This document shows, one piece after another, positions 9,336 to 19,126 of a stretch of DNA of 42,985 bases. The first letter of the stretch is position 1, and each line of letters starts with the position of its first letter. Position numbers and translations under genes: made by a program. Origin of the DNA: Sediminispirochaeta sp. (GTDB lineage: Bacteria > Spirochaetota > Spirochaetia > B11-G9); the NCBI GenBank assembly GCA_024763455.1, contig JANTFL010000007.1:1-42985 (forward strand), given 5' to 3'. A model generated the notes under the pieces. That model saw only the letters and a program-made list of their open reading frames with translations. It did no database searches and had not been told where the DNA came from.

Positions 9336-10556
9336 ATGGCAATTAACGAAGAAATACTGAAAAAAGCAAAGGAATACCGGGATTACACTGCAGAGAATCT
9401 GTCAAAAATGGTACAGACTAAATCCTACAGCGGACAGGAAGAGGAAGTGTGCAGACTTATTAAGGGGCTTTGTGAGGAAGCAGGATTTGACGAGGTGTAT
9501 TTCGACGGGCTCGGAAGTGTCGTCGGCAGGGTTGGAAACGGACCCAGGAAGATTGCATTCGACGCTCATATCGATACTGTAGAGGTTGGCGATCCTTCCC
9601 AGTGGAAGCTTGATCCGTTTTCCGGATTGATAAAAGACGGTTTGGTACACGGAAGAGGATCTTCAGATCAGAAAGGCGGTGCAGCGTCCATGATAACTGC
9701 GGGGCGTATCCTTAAAGAACTTGGGTACGGCGGGGAGTTTACCGTGTACTTTACTTTCACCGTAATGGAAGAGGACTGTGATGGAATGTGCTGGAAGTAT
9801 CTGATAGAAGAGGAAAACTTCAAACCCGATTTCTTTGTATCTACCGAACCCACCAGCTGCCGCATCTACCGGGGTCACAGAGGAAGAATGGAAATTGTTG
9901 CCAGGATAAAGGGCGTTTCGTCCCACGGTTCTGCTCCTGAAAGAGGAGACAGTGCCGCGTACAAGGCTGCTAAAGCCGCACTGGCCATGGAGAAGCTGAA
10001 TGCAGATCTCCAGCCCGACGATGACAACTTCCTCGGAAAAGGAACCATCGTTGTATCCCAGATTGATGTAAAAGGTCCTTCCCAGTGTGCTGTTCCTGAT
10101 CAGGCTATGCTCTATATGGATAGACGGCTGACATGGGGCGAGGATGCGGATCTTGCAATAAGCCAGGTAAAGAAATACATGGCTGAAGCAATTGGAGAGA
10201 GTGAAGACTCTATTGAAGTTTACATGCCTGATTATACTAAGAGGGGATGGAGAAACAAGGATTACGGTCAGGAACTCTACTTTCCGACCTGGAAAATGCC
10301 TGAGGACCATGTAATTGTCACTTCTGGCGTTGATGCCTATAAGGCTCTTTACAGCAAGGATCCTGTTGTTGACAAATGGACTTTTTCAACCAATGCGGTA
10401 GCAACCACCGGACGTCATAAAATTCCTGCAATAGGATTCGGTCCCGGGGATGAAGATCAGGCTCACGCACCCAACGAGATTAACAGGGTAGAGGATCTGG
10501 AGATCTGTTCTGCTTTCTACGCAATGCTTCCCTATTCCCTCGAAAAGAAATTATAA
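9336..10556 (+). CDS. ygeY: YgeY family selenium-metabolism-linked M20 hydrolase
   Basis: 406 aa M20 peptidase-like. 'AFDAHIDTVEVGDPSQW', 'GRGSSDQKGGAASM', 'FGPGDEDQAHAPNE'. Context with ygfK/ssnA. Confidence 0.88.
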   Translation: MAINEEILKKAKEYRDYTAENLSKMVQTKSYSGQEEEVCRLIKGLCEEAGFDEVYFDGLGSVVGRVGNGPRKIAFDAHIDTVEVGDPSQWKLDPFSGLIKDGLVHGRGSSDQKGGAASMITAGRILKELGYGGEFTVYFTFTVMEEDCDGMCWKYLIEEENFKPDFFVSTEPTSCRIYRGHRGRMEIVARIKGVSSHGSAPERGDSAAYKAAKAALAMEKLNADLQPDDDNFLGKGTIVVSQIDVKGPSQCAVPDQAMLYMDRRLTWGEDADLAISQVKKYMAEAIGESEDSIEVYMPDYTKRGWRNKDYGQELYFPTWKMPEDHVIVTSGVDAYKALYSKDPVVDKWTFSTNAVATTGRHKIPAIGFGPGDEDQAHAPNEINRVEDLEICSAFYAMLPYSLEKKL

Positions 10557-10574
10557 GCAGTAGGGGTTCGTATT

Positions 10575-10602
10575 TTGAGTGATAATTTAGTATATTTATA
10601 AT
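10575..10602 (+). promoter_or_regulatory. Predicted sigma70-type promoter for the xdh-like operon
   Basis: TTGAGT (10575-10580), 16-nt spacer, TATAAT (10597-10602), in the 70-nt gap before the Mo-subunit gene. Confidence 0.55.
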
Positions 10603-10626
10603 ATATCAAGATTAGGATTTATATGT

Positions 10627-12759
10627 ATGAATGATGAAATTCGAAAATCAGTTCGCCGGGTGGATGCAGTGGCAAAGGCTTCGGGGTTGGCAAAGTATAT
10701 CTCTGATTACAATTTTGGTGATATTCTTTACGCCCGGCTTGTCCGCTCTACCCGTCCCCGGGCAAAAATTATCTCTATTACGGTACCTGAACTTCCCGAT
10801 GGTTATTACTATGTAGATCATCGGGATATTCCTGAAAAAGGGAAAAACCGTATTCAAATGATCAAGGATGACTGGAAGGTCTTTGCCGAAGATGAAGTCC
10901 GGTATGTAGGGGAGACCATTGCTCTTTTAATCGGGCCGGACAGAGAAAAACTTTTATCGCTCCTTTCGGAGATCAAGATCTCCTACGAGGATCAGGAACC
11001 AGCCTACACCATAGAGGAAGGCCTTGCCTGCAAAGGAGGGGCTATAGTCGGAGATGACAACATCTACGGCGAGTACAACCTTGTCAAGGGTGACCCGGAT
11101 ACTGCGTTTAATAATGCAGCAAGGGTTATCGAAGGTACTTACCGTACCGGTTTTCAGGAACACCTCTATATGGAACCCCAAGGAATGGTTGGAACCTGGG
11201 AAGGCGGCAGGGTGAATATCTATGCTTCGGCGCAATGTCCATATTATATACAGAAGTCTGTGTCCGGAGCTCTCGGTGTTGAAGGAAAAGAGGTGCGGAT
11301 AAAGCAGGTTACCACCGGAGGGGCTTTTGGAGGCAAGGAGCATTTTCCCGATGTCATTGCTGTTCCCCTTGCTGTGGCGGTGAACAAAATAAAAAAGCCT
11401 GTTGAGCTGATTTTCGACCGGATTGAGGATATCAGTTATACCTGTAAGCGGCATCCAAGCAGAATTACCATAAAAACTGCTTTGGATAAGGAAAACAACA
11501 TTACCGGGATGACTATTGATACGGTAATTAACGGCGGAGGGTATGAATCAAGTACCCTTATTGTTCTCCAGCGTGCTCTGCTTCACGGTATCGGGGTTTA
11601 CAATATACCCAATGCCCATGTACGGGGACGGGCTGTTGCAACCAACACATTCCCTTCGGATGCTTACAGGGGTTTCGGTGCACCTCAGGGGCTGTACGCC
11701 ATCGAGATGCATATGAGCCAGGTTGCAAAGGAATTGGGGATGTTCCCTGCAGACTTTAAACGTAAGTACTTTATTAAAAACGGTGATATGACTATTACCA
11801 ATGCAACCATGAAGGATACTGTCAAGCTTGAAGAGATGTTTGCAGCAGCGGATGAGATGTCAGGGTACTCCAAAAAGATACGGGAGTATAAAGACGACCC
11901 ATACAAGGGAATTGGGATATCCTTTGTGAACCACGGCGGAGGGTTTACCGGCAACGGTGAGCAGGAAATTATCAAAGGTGTTGTCAAAATGAAACGTACC
12001 GGAGAAAATTCCGCTGCCCTCTATGTGTCAAATGTAGAGATGGGGCAGGGGCTTCAGACGGTGCTCCGTAAAATTGCCGCAAAAGAATTGGGATTGAACT
12101 ATACAGATATCGAATATGATAATCCCGATACAGATATTGTCCCCGACTCCGGTCCGACAGTTGCATCACGGTCGACCATGGTTGTTGGCTACCTTATTCA
12201 GGAGTGTGCCAAAAAACTTAAAACCAAGTGGGATGAAGGAGTAGGAGCCGAAGCTGAACACCATTACAAACATCCTTCCGAGTTTAAATGGGATCAGGAT
12301 ACGCTTCAAGGTGATGCCTATCCTACCTATGGATGGGGAATAAACGTTGTAGAAGTTGAGATGGACAAGGATACCTATGAGGTAAAAACTACAGGGATCT
12401 GGACCGTGTTTGATGTTGGTATTCCCATGGATGATACGATAATGTACGGACAGGTTTCCGGAGGTGTCGTTCAGGGACTCGGTTATGCTTCCATTGAAAA
12501 GTGTGAAGTCCTTGACGGAAAATTCCGGCAGCATACCATGGCGGATTATGTTATTCCCACATCGGTGGATTTCCCCCAGATCAAGAATAGATTTATAGAT
12601 AACCCTTACAAATACGGTCCTTCCGGTGCAAAGGGTGCAGGAGAGCTTGTGTTTGATGCAGCCGCTCCAGCCTATGCCGATGCGGTTCAGCAGCTTGCCG
12701 GAAAGAATATCTATGATATACCGGTAACTCCAGAGATGATAATGGGATTAGAGGAATAA
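10627..12759 (+). CDS. Xanthine dehydrogenase family molybdopterin-binding subunit
   Basis: 710 aa. 'GGAFGGKEHFPDV', 'DAYRGFGAPQGLYAIEMHM', 'MGQGLQTVLRKIAAKELG', 'GPSGAKGAGELVFDAAAPAYADAV'. Confidence 0.92.
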   Translation: MNDEIRKSVRRVDAVAKASGLAKYISDYNFGDILYARLVRSTRPRAKIISITVPELPDGYYYVDHRDIPEKGKNRIQMIKDDWKVFAEDEVRYVGETIALLIGPDREKLLSLLSEIKISYEDQEPAYTIEEGLACKGGAIVGDDNIYGEYNLVKGDPDTAFNNAARVIEGTYRTGFQEHLYMEPQGMVGTWEGGRVNIYASAQCPYYIQKSVSGALGVEGKEVRIKQVTTGGAFGGKEHFPDVIAVPLAVAVNKIKKPVELIFDRIEDISYTCKRHPSRITIKTALDKENNITGMTIDTVINGGGYESSTLIVLQRALLHGIGVYNIPNAHVRGRAVATNTFPSDAYRGFGAPQGLYAIEMHMSQVAKELGMFPADFKRKYFIKNGDMTITNATMKDTVKLEEMFAAADEMSGYSKKIREYKDDPYKGIGISFVNHGGGFTGNGEQEIIKGVVKMKRTGENSAALYVSNVEMGQGLQTVLRKIAAKELGLNYTDIEYDNPDTDIVPDSGPTVASRSTMVVGYLIQECAKKLKTKWDEGVGAEAEHHYKHPSEFKWDQDTLQGDAYPTYGWGINVVEVEMDKDTYEVKTTGIWTVFDVGIPMDDTIMYGQVSGGVVQGLGYASIEKCEVLDGKFRQHTMADYVIPTSVDFPQIKNRFIDNPYKYGPSGAKGAGELVFDAAAPAYADAVQQLAGKNIYDIPVTPEMIMGLEE

Positions 12760-12760
12760 G

Positions 12761-13234
12761 ATGGCAAAGATAAGTTTTATTTTAAACGGTGAGGAAGTGA
12801 GTGTTGAAGCAGATCCTCTTAAAAGGCTTCTCGATGTATTAAGAGAGGATTTCGAGGCCCTTGGTGTCAAAGAAGGATGCGGTGAAGGGGAGTGCGGTGC
12901 CTGTTCGGTTATTCTTGACGGCAAACTGGTTAACTCCTGCATGGTTCCTCTCGGAGCAGCAGAGGGAGCAGATATTGTTACTCCGGAAGGACTCAGGGAA
13001 ACTGAGAAAGGGAAGGTGATTGTAGAATCATTTGCTGATACCGGAGCCGTTCAGTGCGGCTTTTGTACTCCCGGAATGATGATGGCGGCTGAAGCTCTTT
13101 TGGAAAAGAACAACAATCCGGATGAATCTGAAATACGGGAGGCCCTTTCCGGAAACTTATGCAGATGTACCGGTTACGATTTGATTGTAAAGGGCGTAAA
13201 GGTTTCTGCGGAAAGGGGGAAGGACTTATGGTAA
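12761..13234 (+). CDS. Molybdenum hydroxylase [2Fe-2S] subunit
   Basis: 157 aa with all cluster motifs: 'GCGEGECGACSVILDG', 'VQCGFCTPGMMM', 'LSGNLCRCTGY'. Confidence 0.94.
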   Translation: MAKISFILNGEEVSVEADPLKRLLDVLREDFEALGVKEGCGEGECGACSVILDGKLVNSCMVPLGAAEGADIVTPEGLRETEKGKVIVESFADTGAVQCGFCTPGMMMAAEALLEKNNNPDESEIREALSGNLCRCTGYDLIVKGVKVSAERGKDLW

Positions 13235-14085
13235 ACAGCTACAGACCCACTACCCTTCCTGAGGCGCTGAAACTTATGGAAACCCGTGATATGATCCCCT
13301 TTGCCGGGGGAACAGACCTCATGGTAAAATACCAGAGCTGGAAGGGAACGCTTCCCCGGTTTCCGAAGGATGTACTCTTTTTAAATCATATCCCTTCACT
13401 GAAAAAGATTGAAGTTAATGGGGAAACTCTTGCAATTGGTGCAGGAGCTACCTTAAGTGATGTCATTGATTATCCCAGGACCCCTGATATTCTGCGGGAA
13501 GCGGTTTTAAGCATAGCTGCTCCGGGAATAAGGAATATTGCAACCCTGGCTGGAAATATATGCAACGCTTCACCCGCCGGGGATTCTATCTGTGCTCTTT
13601 ATGCTCTTGATGCTTCTGTGATCCTGTCCAAAAGCGGTGGAGAACGGGAGCTTCCTCTACCCGAGTTTATAACCGGTCCCGGTAAAACCTCGTTAGGCAG
13701 AGGAGAACTTTTAACTGAAGTAAGGATTCCTCTGAAAGAAGCTAATCTGCAGGTATTCAGAAAAGTAGGTACCAGAAAGGCAAATGCCCTCTCCAAACTC
13801 TCCTTCAGTGCTGTGGCTGAGATTAAGGGGGGGACAATAGACGGTATTGCTCTCGCCTTTGGAGCTGTCGGTCCGACGGTTGTCCGGTCAAAGGAACTTG
13901 AAAAGAAACTTACCGGAAAAACCCTGGAGGAAATCAAGGTACTGTATAAAGATATTATAGATGATTACAGTGCAATGATTGTTCCCATTGATGACCAGCG
14001 GTCAACGGCGGTGTATAGAAAACAGGTCGCACTTAATCTGTTAAAGAACTTTCTGGAATCCGGGCTACTAAAGGAGATGCAATAA
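13228..14085 (+). CDS. Molybdenum hydroxylase FAD-binding subunit
   Basis: ORF track begins at 13159, but ATG at 13228 (MVNSYRPTTLPEALKLM), overlapping the upstream stop by 7 nt, is more likely. FAD motifs 'FAGGTDLMVKYQ', 'NIATLAGNICNASPAGDS'. Confidence 0.9.
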   Translation: MVNSYRPTTLPEALKLMETRDMIPFAGGTDLMVKYQSWKGTLPRFPKDVLFLNHIPSLKKIEVNGETLAIGAGATLSDVIDYPRTPDILREAVLSIAAPGIRNIATLAGNICNASPAGDSICALYALDASVILSKSGGERELPLPEFITGPGKTSLGRGELLTEVRIPLKEANLQVFRKVGTRKANALSKLSFSAVAEIKGGTIDGIALAFGAVGPTVVRSKELEKKLTGKTLEEIKVLYKDIIDDYSAMIVPIDDQRSTAVYRKQVALNLLKNFLESGLLKEMQ

Positions 14086-14086
14086 T

Positions 14087-15460
14087 ATGGCAAAAACCTT
14101 GCTGAAAAACTGTTTCTACATACTGAAATCGGTGCATGAGGAACCTTTAAGGGGGTATGATCTTCTTATAACCGACAACAGGGTGGAAAAGATTGAAAAA
14201 AATATCAGTTTTGCTCCCGCCGGAGATGATAGAGTGATTGACTGCTCTACCCATGTCGTTGTTCCGGGATTTGTCAATACGCATCACCATTTCTACCAGA
14301 CGCTGACCAGGAATCTTCCTGCAGTTCAAAACGCAAAACTCTTTGACTGGCTTGTGTACCTCTATGAGATCTGGAAATTTCTTGATGAAGATGCGGTGTA
14401 TTATTCATCCCTCCTGGCAATGGGAGAGCTGCTTAAAACGGGATGTACTACCTCTACTGATCATCATTATGTGTATCCGCAGAATGTTTCCGGAGATATC
14501 ATGGGGCTTCAGTTCAAGGCTGCTGAGCAGCTGGGAATGAGATTCTCCCCGACCAGAGGTTCCATGTCCCTGAGCAAGAAAGACGGAGGGCTGCCCCCTG
14601 ACACAGTAGTCCAGACGGGAGATGAAATACTCAGGGACAGCGAAAGGGTTATAAAGCAGTATCACGATGATAGCGAGTTGTCTATGAGAAAGATAGTGCT
14701 TGCACCCTGTTCACCATTCAGTGTCACGGAACAGCTTATGAAGGATTCCGTTGAGCTTGCCCGGAAATACGGAGTAAGGCTCCATACACATCTTGCAGAG
14801 ACCAAGGATGAGAATGATTTCTGTGTAGAGGTTTATGGCAGAAGACCGCTGAAACTTATGGAGGACACCGGATTTATAGGAGATGATGTCTTTTATGCTC
14901 ATGGAATTCACTTTAACGATGACGAGCTCAAGCTGTTGAGTGATACCGGAACCCATATTGCTCACTGTCCCTCCTCCAATATGAGGCTGGGATCGGGTAT
15001 ATGCCGGGTAACAGAGATGCTTCCGACAAATATTAATGTTGCTCTGGGTGTTGACGGATCAGCCTCCAATGATACCTCGGATATGCTCGGGGAAATGAGA
15101 AACGCACTGCTTCTGCAGCGGGTTCACTATGGCAGCGATGCAGTCAATACAAGGGATATTTTTAAACTAGCAACTGAAAACGGCGCAAAACTACTGAATT
15201 TCGAGAACGTAGGAAGACTTAAAGAGGGATGGGCTGCCGATATGGCGGTTTTTAACATAAACAAAATGGAGTATGCGGGGTCGTTATCTGATCCTCTTGC
15301 TGCTCTTATTTTTTCTGGTTACAACCATGGGACGGACTATACAATAGTTAATGGACAGGTTGTAGTGGAACATGGCAATCTTGTAGGGGTGGACGAAGCG
15401 GAGCTGACAGCAAAGGCCAACGAGATCTCCGACAGGATGATTAAAGGAGCCGAAAAATGA
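14087..15460 (+). CDS. 8-oxoguanine deaminase / guanine-deaminase-like amidohydrolase
   Basis: 457 aa TrzA/AtzA-like amidohydrolase. 'PGFVNTHHHFYQTLTRN', 'HTHLAETKDE', 'HCPSSNMRLGSGI', 'LGVDGSASNDTSDM'. Confidence 0.85.
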   Translation: MAKTLLKNCFYILKSVHEEPLRGYDLLITDNRVEKIEKNISFAPAGDDRVIDCSTHVVVPGFVNTHHHFYQTLTRNLPAVQNAKLFDWLVYLYEIWKFLDEDAVYYSSLLAMGELLKTGCTTSTDHHYVYPQNVSGDIMGLQFKAAEQLGMRFSPTRGSMSLSKKDGGLPPDTVVQTGDEILRDSERVIKQYHDDSELSMRKIVLAPCSPFSVTEQLMKDSVELARKYGVRLHTHLAETKDENDFCVEVYGRRPLKLMEDTGFIGDDVFYAHGIHFNDDELKLLSDTGTHIAHCPSSNMRLGSGICRVTEMLPTNINVALGVDGSASNDTSDMLGEMRNALLLQRVHYGSDAVNTRDIFKLATENGAKLLNFENVGRLKEGWAADMAVFNINKMEYAGSLSDPLAALIFSGYNHGTDYTIVNGQVVVEHGNLVGVDEAELTAKANEISDRMIKGAEK

Positions 15461-16230
15461 TACGTGAGGCAATAAAAGCAGCTTCAGCTGCAGAGGCGGC
15501 GGAGCTGGGGAAAAAAGGGATGGTCTATCTGGCCGGAGGAACGAATATAAACTGGGCGGCGTCCAGGATAGATGCTGACAGGGTTGTCCTGTTGGAAGGA
15601 GTTCTTCCAAAGGATATAAACGAAAAAGAAGGAAGTATTGAAATCGGAGCTCTTTGTACTCTGACAGAGATAGCCGAAAACAGTCTTATACCTGAGGCCT
15701 TGAAGCTGGGAGCAGGGTTTATTCCCTCAAGGAATATCCGCAATATGGCCACAATCGGCGGTAATATTGCCGCGAATAGAGCTGATTCCTACGTTATCCC
15801 CGCTTTATTAGCTTTGAAAGCGGAAGTTGAAACCTTCGAAGATGGACGGATGAGTGTTTACGATTATGTAAAAAATGAAAAATCATCCCTGATCCTCAAA
15901 GTGATTCTTCCCCCTTTTAGCGGGGAAATAGTTGTGGACCGGTCGGTACGATCATCTGCTGCATATCCTACGGCAACTGTTGCTGTTTCTATATCTTCCG
16001 GGGACTGTATTATTGCCCTCGGCTGCATGAATGATCACGTAGTCAGACTTGAAGAGGTAGAAAAAGCTGTTGCATCCGGGAAGCTGAAAACTGAAGCAGA
16101 TATTTTTAATGCAGTTCATGAAAAAATAAATCCTGGGGACAGTTTGAAGGAAACAGGTTCTTATCGGAGGTATATAGCCTCTACGTTAGCAGCACATTCG
16201 GTTCGTCTGTGCCTGGGGGAGGAAGCATAA
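15457..16230 (+). CDS. YgfM-like FAD-binding subunit paired with the XdhD-like protein
   Basis: 257 aa. 'LAGGTNINWAASRI', 'RNIRNMATIGGNIAANRADSYVIPALLAL'. Overlaps the upstream stop and lies immediately before the XdhD-like gene, as ygfM-xdhD in E. coli. Confidence 0.85.
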   Translation: MIREAIKAASAAEAAELGKKGMVYLAGGTNINWAASRIDADRVVLLEGVLPKDINEKEGSIEIGALCTLTEIAENSLIPEALKLGAGFIPSRNIRNMATIGGNIAANRADSYVIPALLALKAEVETFEDGRMSVYDYVKNEKSSLILKVILPPFSGEIVVDRSVRSSAAYPTATVAVSISSGDCIIALGCMNDHVVRLEEVEKAVASGKLKTEADIFNAVHEKINPGDSLKETGSYRRYIASTLAAHSVRLCLGEEA

Positions 16231-16231
16231 G

Positions 16232-19105
16232 ATGAAGATACGGATAATACTGAATGGAACCCCCAAAGAGGTTTATACCGAAGCAGGGGAAAATGTACAG
16301 AAGCTTTTAAAAAGAATCGGAATAAACTCTGTCCGCAACAGTGATGACAGATTTTCTTTTGCAGGGAGCGATTCCGTGTGGCTGGACGGGAAAATAGTTA
16401 CCTCATCACTGCTTATTGCTGCACAGATCGATGGTAAAGAGATCAGAACAGTAGAGTATCTTTCAAAAGACGGGGTGATCTCCCCTATACAGAGTGCGAT
16501 GATCGATGCAGGTGTTGTCCAGTCCGGGTATAACATCCCGGCTGCCGCGCTTATGATCTATGATCTTTTAGAAAGAATCCCGAACCCTTCAAAGGAAGAC
16601 ATAAAGGATGCGCTGTCTGGAATATTTATCCGGGACAGCGGTTATGAGCAGTTTTTTCTGGCAGTATCATTAGCGGTCGAACGGAAGAAAGACCCTGATT
16701 ATACAACCACTATTGCTCCTGAGTTCGATGAGAATCTCCGGTTTATTGGAAAGGTTAAACGGAAAGTAGACGGGGCCAAGCTGGCCAAAGGCGAGAAGGT
16801 CTATGTAGAGGACCGTGTCGAGAGCGGATCATGTGTAATGAAGATTCTCCGCTCTCCTCATGCCAGTGCATATATAACTTCAATCGATACATCAGAGGCA
16901 AAAAAGATTCCCGGTGTTGTTGAGGTCTATACCCATGAAAATACCCCTGAAACGTACTATACACAGGCAGGACAGGGTTTTCCGGAGCCTTCTCCTTATG
17001 ATAGACGTTTGTTCGGTCAAAAGGTGAATCATGTCGGAGACAGGGTAGCTGCGGTTGTTGCAGAATCAGATGAGATTGCTGAGAGAGCTCTATCTGCAAT
17101 AAAGGTACAGTACGAGGTCTTAAAGCCGGTTTTAACTATAGAAGAGTCCATGAGCCCTGATGCTCCGATAATTCATAACAGTGAAATAGTTTATGTTGAA
17201 GGTGCTCCTGATGATCTTGATGAGCAGAATAAAAGCTTTGACCCCCGGGACGGAAAGGTAATCTACCAGTTCCCCATTGGAGGAGATCCCCATAACAACA
17301 TTGCCGCCAGCGTTACTGATGGAATTGGTGATGTTGAGAAAGGGTTTGAAGAAGCTGATGTTGTTATTGAACGAACCTATGAGCCGGCATCTACTATTCA
17401 GTGTACCCCTTTGGAGATGCATACAGTGTATACAAAAATGGAAGGGGACAGGCTGATAATGCACTGCTCGACCCAGGTTCCTTTTCATGTCCGCCGGATT
17501 ACTGCATCCGTGCTCGGTATAAGTGAAAACAGAATCCGTGTTATTAAGGAACGGGTAGGGGGAGGCTACGGATCAAAACAGGATATTCTCCTGGAAGAGG
17601 TCTGTGCTTACGCTACGTATAAAACCGGCAAACCGGTGTTTTACCAATATTCACGAAAAGAAGAATTTGAGTCATGCAGTACCCGTAAAGGGATGAAAAT
17701 AAAAGTCAAGCTTGGTGCTAAAAAGGATGGTAAGCTTACCGCAGTTTACATGGACCTCAAGGCTAATGAAGGACCTTACGGTGCCCATGCCCTGACTGTC
17801 CCCATGAATGCCTGCTCCAAGTCACTGCCGCTGTTCCTGTGTGATAATTTTAAATTTGATGTTCATTCTTACTATACAAACACTGCTCCCACAGGTGCCT
17901 ATCAGGGATACGGTGCTCCCAAGGGTTCCTATGCCATGCAGATGGCAGCTGCTGAACTTGCAGACGAGCTGGGTATGGATCCCCTTGATTTCCTTCAGAT
18001 GAACAGAGTTCACGAAGGGTCAATGCTTGAAATTCTCAAGTGTCTCGGCGAAGGACGGGAAGGGGTTGCGGCCCCGGCAGAAAGCTGTGGTCTGGGACCG
18101 GCACTTGAAAAAGGTGCCAAGATGCTTGAATGGGGTAAAAAGGTACATTCAGAAGATCCTGAAGTTAAGATCGGTAAAGGTGTGGTCATTATTCAGCAGG
18201 GATCGGGGCTTCCGGGACTGGATCAGTCTAATGCCACCATTAAAATGCTGGGTGATGGAACATTTATGCTCCTTTCCGGTGGTGCGGATCTTGGTACCGG
18301 GCTGGATACAGTAAGCGTAAAAATGGCTTCTGAGGTTCTTGCAACTGAGATGTCCAATGTTTCAATTCTTTCTGGAGACACTGATAATACCCCCTTTGAT
18401 ACCGGGGCTTATGCTTCCAGCGGAACCTACTTTTCCGGGGGAGCTTCTATGCTTGCAGCACAGGATTTACGAAAAAAAATACTCTCAGCAGCCAGTGTGA
18501 TAATGGAAGAGCCTGAAGAGAATCTAACTATTCAGTATCCCGGTAAGGTTGTCGGTAAAAAGAGTGAACTTTCTTACAAGAAACTTGCCTGGCATACTCA
18601 AAGTGGCGAGGGAATTGGGCAGCTGATAGGTGAGGGGCATTTTACCACCGATGATGCATCGTTCCCCTACGGGGCCCATTTCGCGCAAGTCGCGGTAAAT
18701 ACCCGTACCGGGGAGATAAAGATTCAGAAATACTATGCACTTATGGATGCTGGTATGCCGATAAATCCTGAATTGGCTCAGGGACAGGTGTTTGGAGCAG
18801 TCATGAAGTCTATCGGTCATACCCTGTATGAGGGGCTGGTTTACGATTCTGAGGGACATGCACTCAATACCGATCTCAGGGGGTATGGAGTTCCCATGAT
18901 CGGCGATGTACCTGATGACTTTAAAGTAGAACTGATAAAAACGGATGATCCTTTCGGTCCCTACGGGGCAAAATCAATCTCCGAAATTAGTGTCAACGGT
19001 GCAGCTCCTGTTATAGCAAATGCAATACATGATGCCGTTGGCGTCTGGATAAGAAAATGGCCGATAACCCCGGAATCTATTTTACGGGCTTTAGGCAGGA
19101 TATAG
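16232..19105 (+). CDS. xdhD: XdhD-like molybdopterin hydroxylase (Mo/degenerate Fe-S subunit)
   Basis: 957 aa. 'ERVGGGYGSKQDILLEEVCAYAT', 'GAYQGYGAPKGSYAMQMA', 'GGADLGTGLDTVSVKMASEV', 'GPYGAKSISEISVNGAAPVIANAIHDAVG'. N-terminal ferredoxin-like domain lacks cluster cysteines. Confidence 0.92.
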   Translation: MKIRIILNGTPKEVYTEAGENVQKLLKRIGINSVRNSDDRFSFAGSDSVWLDGKIVTSSLLIAAQIDGKEIRTVEYLSKDGVISPIQSAMIDAGVVQSGYNIPAAALMIYDLLERIPNPSKEDIKDALSGIFIRDSGYEQFFLAVSLAVERKKDPDYTTTIAPEFDENLRFIGKVKRKVDGAKLAKGEKVYVEDRVESGSCVMKILRSPHASAYITSIDTSEAKKIPGVVEVYTHENTPETYYTQAGQGFPEPSPYDRRLFGQKVNHVGDRVAAVVAESDEIAERALSAIKVQYEVLKPVLTIEESMSPDAPIIHNSEIVYVEGAPDDLDEQNKSFDPRDGKVIYQFPIGGDPHNNIAASVTDGIGDVEKGFEEADVVIERTYEPASTIQCTPLEMHTVYTKMEGDRLIMHCSTQVPFHVRRITASVLGISENRIRVIKERVGGGYGSKQDILLEEVCAYATYKTGKPVFYQYSRKEEFESCSTRKGMKIKVKLGAKKDGKLTAVYMDLKANEGPYGAHALTVPMNACSKSLPLFLCDNFKFDVHSYYTNTAPTGAYQGYGAPKGSYAMQMAAAELADELGMDPLDFLQMNRVHEGSMLEILKCLGEGREGVAAPAESCGLGPALEKGAKMLEWGKKVHSEDPEVKIGKGVVIIQQGSGLPGLDQSNATIKMLGDGTFMLLSGGADLGTGLDTVSVKMASEVLATEMSNVSILSGDTDNTPFDTGAYASSGTYFSGGASMLAAQDLRKKILSAASVIMEEPEENLTIQYPGKVVGKKSELSYKKLAWHTQSGEGIGQLIGEGHFTTDDASFPYGAHFAQVAVNTRTGEIKIQKYYALMDAGMPINPELAQGQVFGAVMKSIGHTLYEGLVYDSEGHALNTDLRGYGVPMIGDVPDDFKVELIKTDDPFGPYGAKSISEISVNGAAPVIANAIHDAVGVWIRKWPITPESILRALGRI

Positions 19106-19126
19106 AAAATTATTGGAGGATAGACA

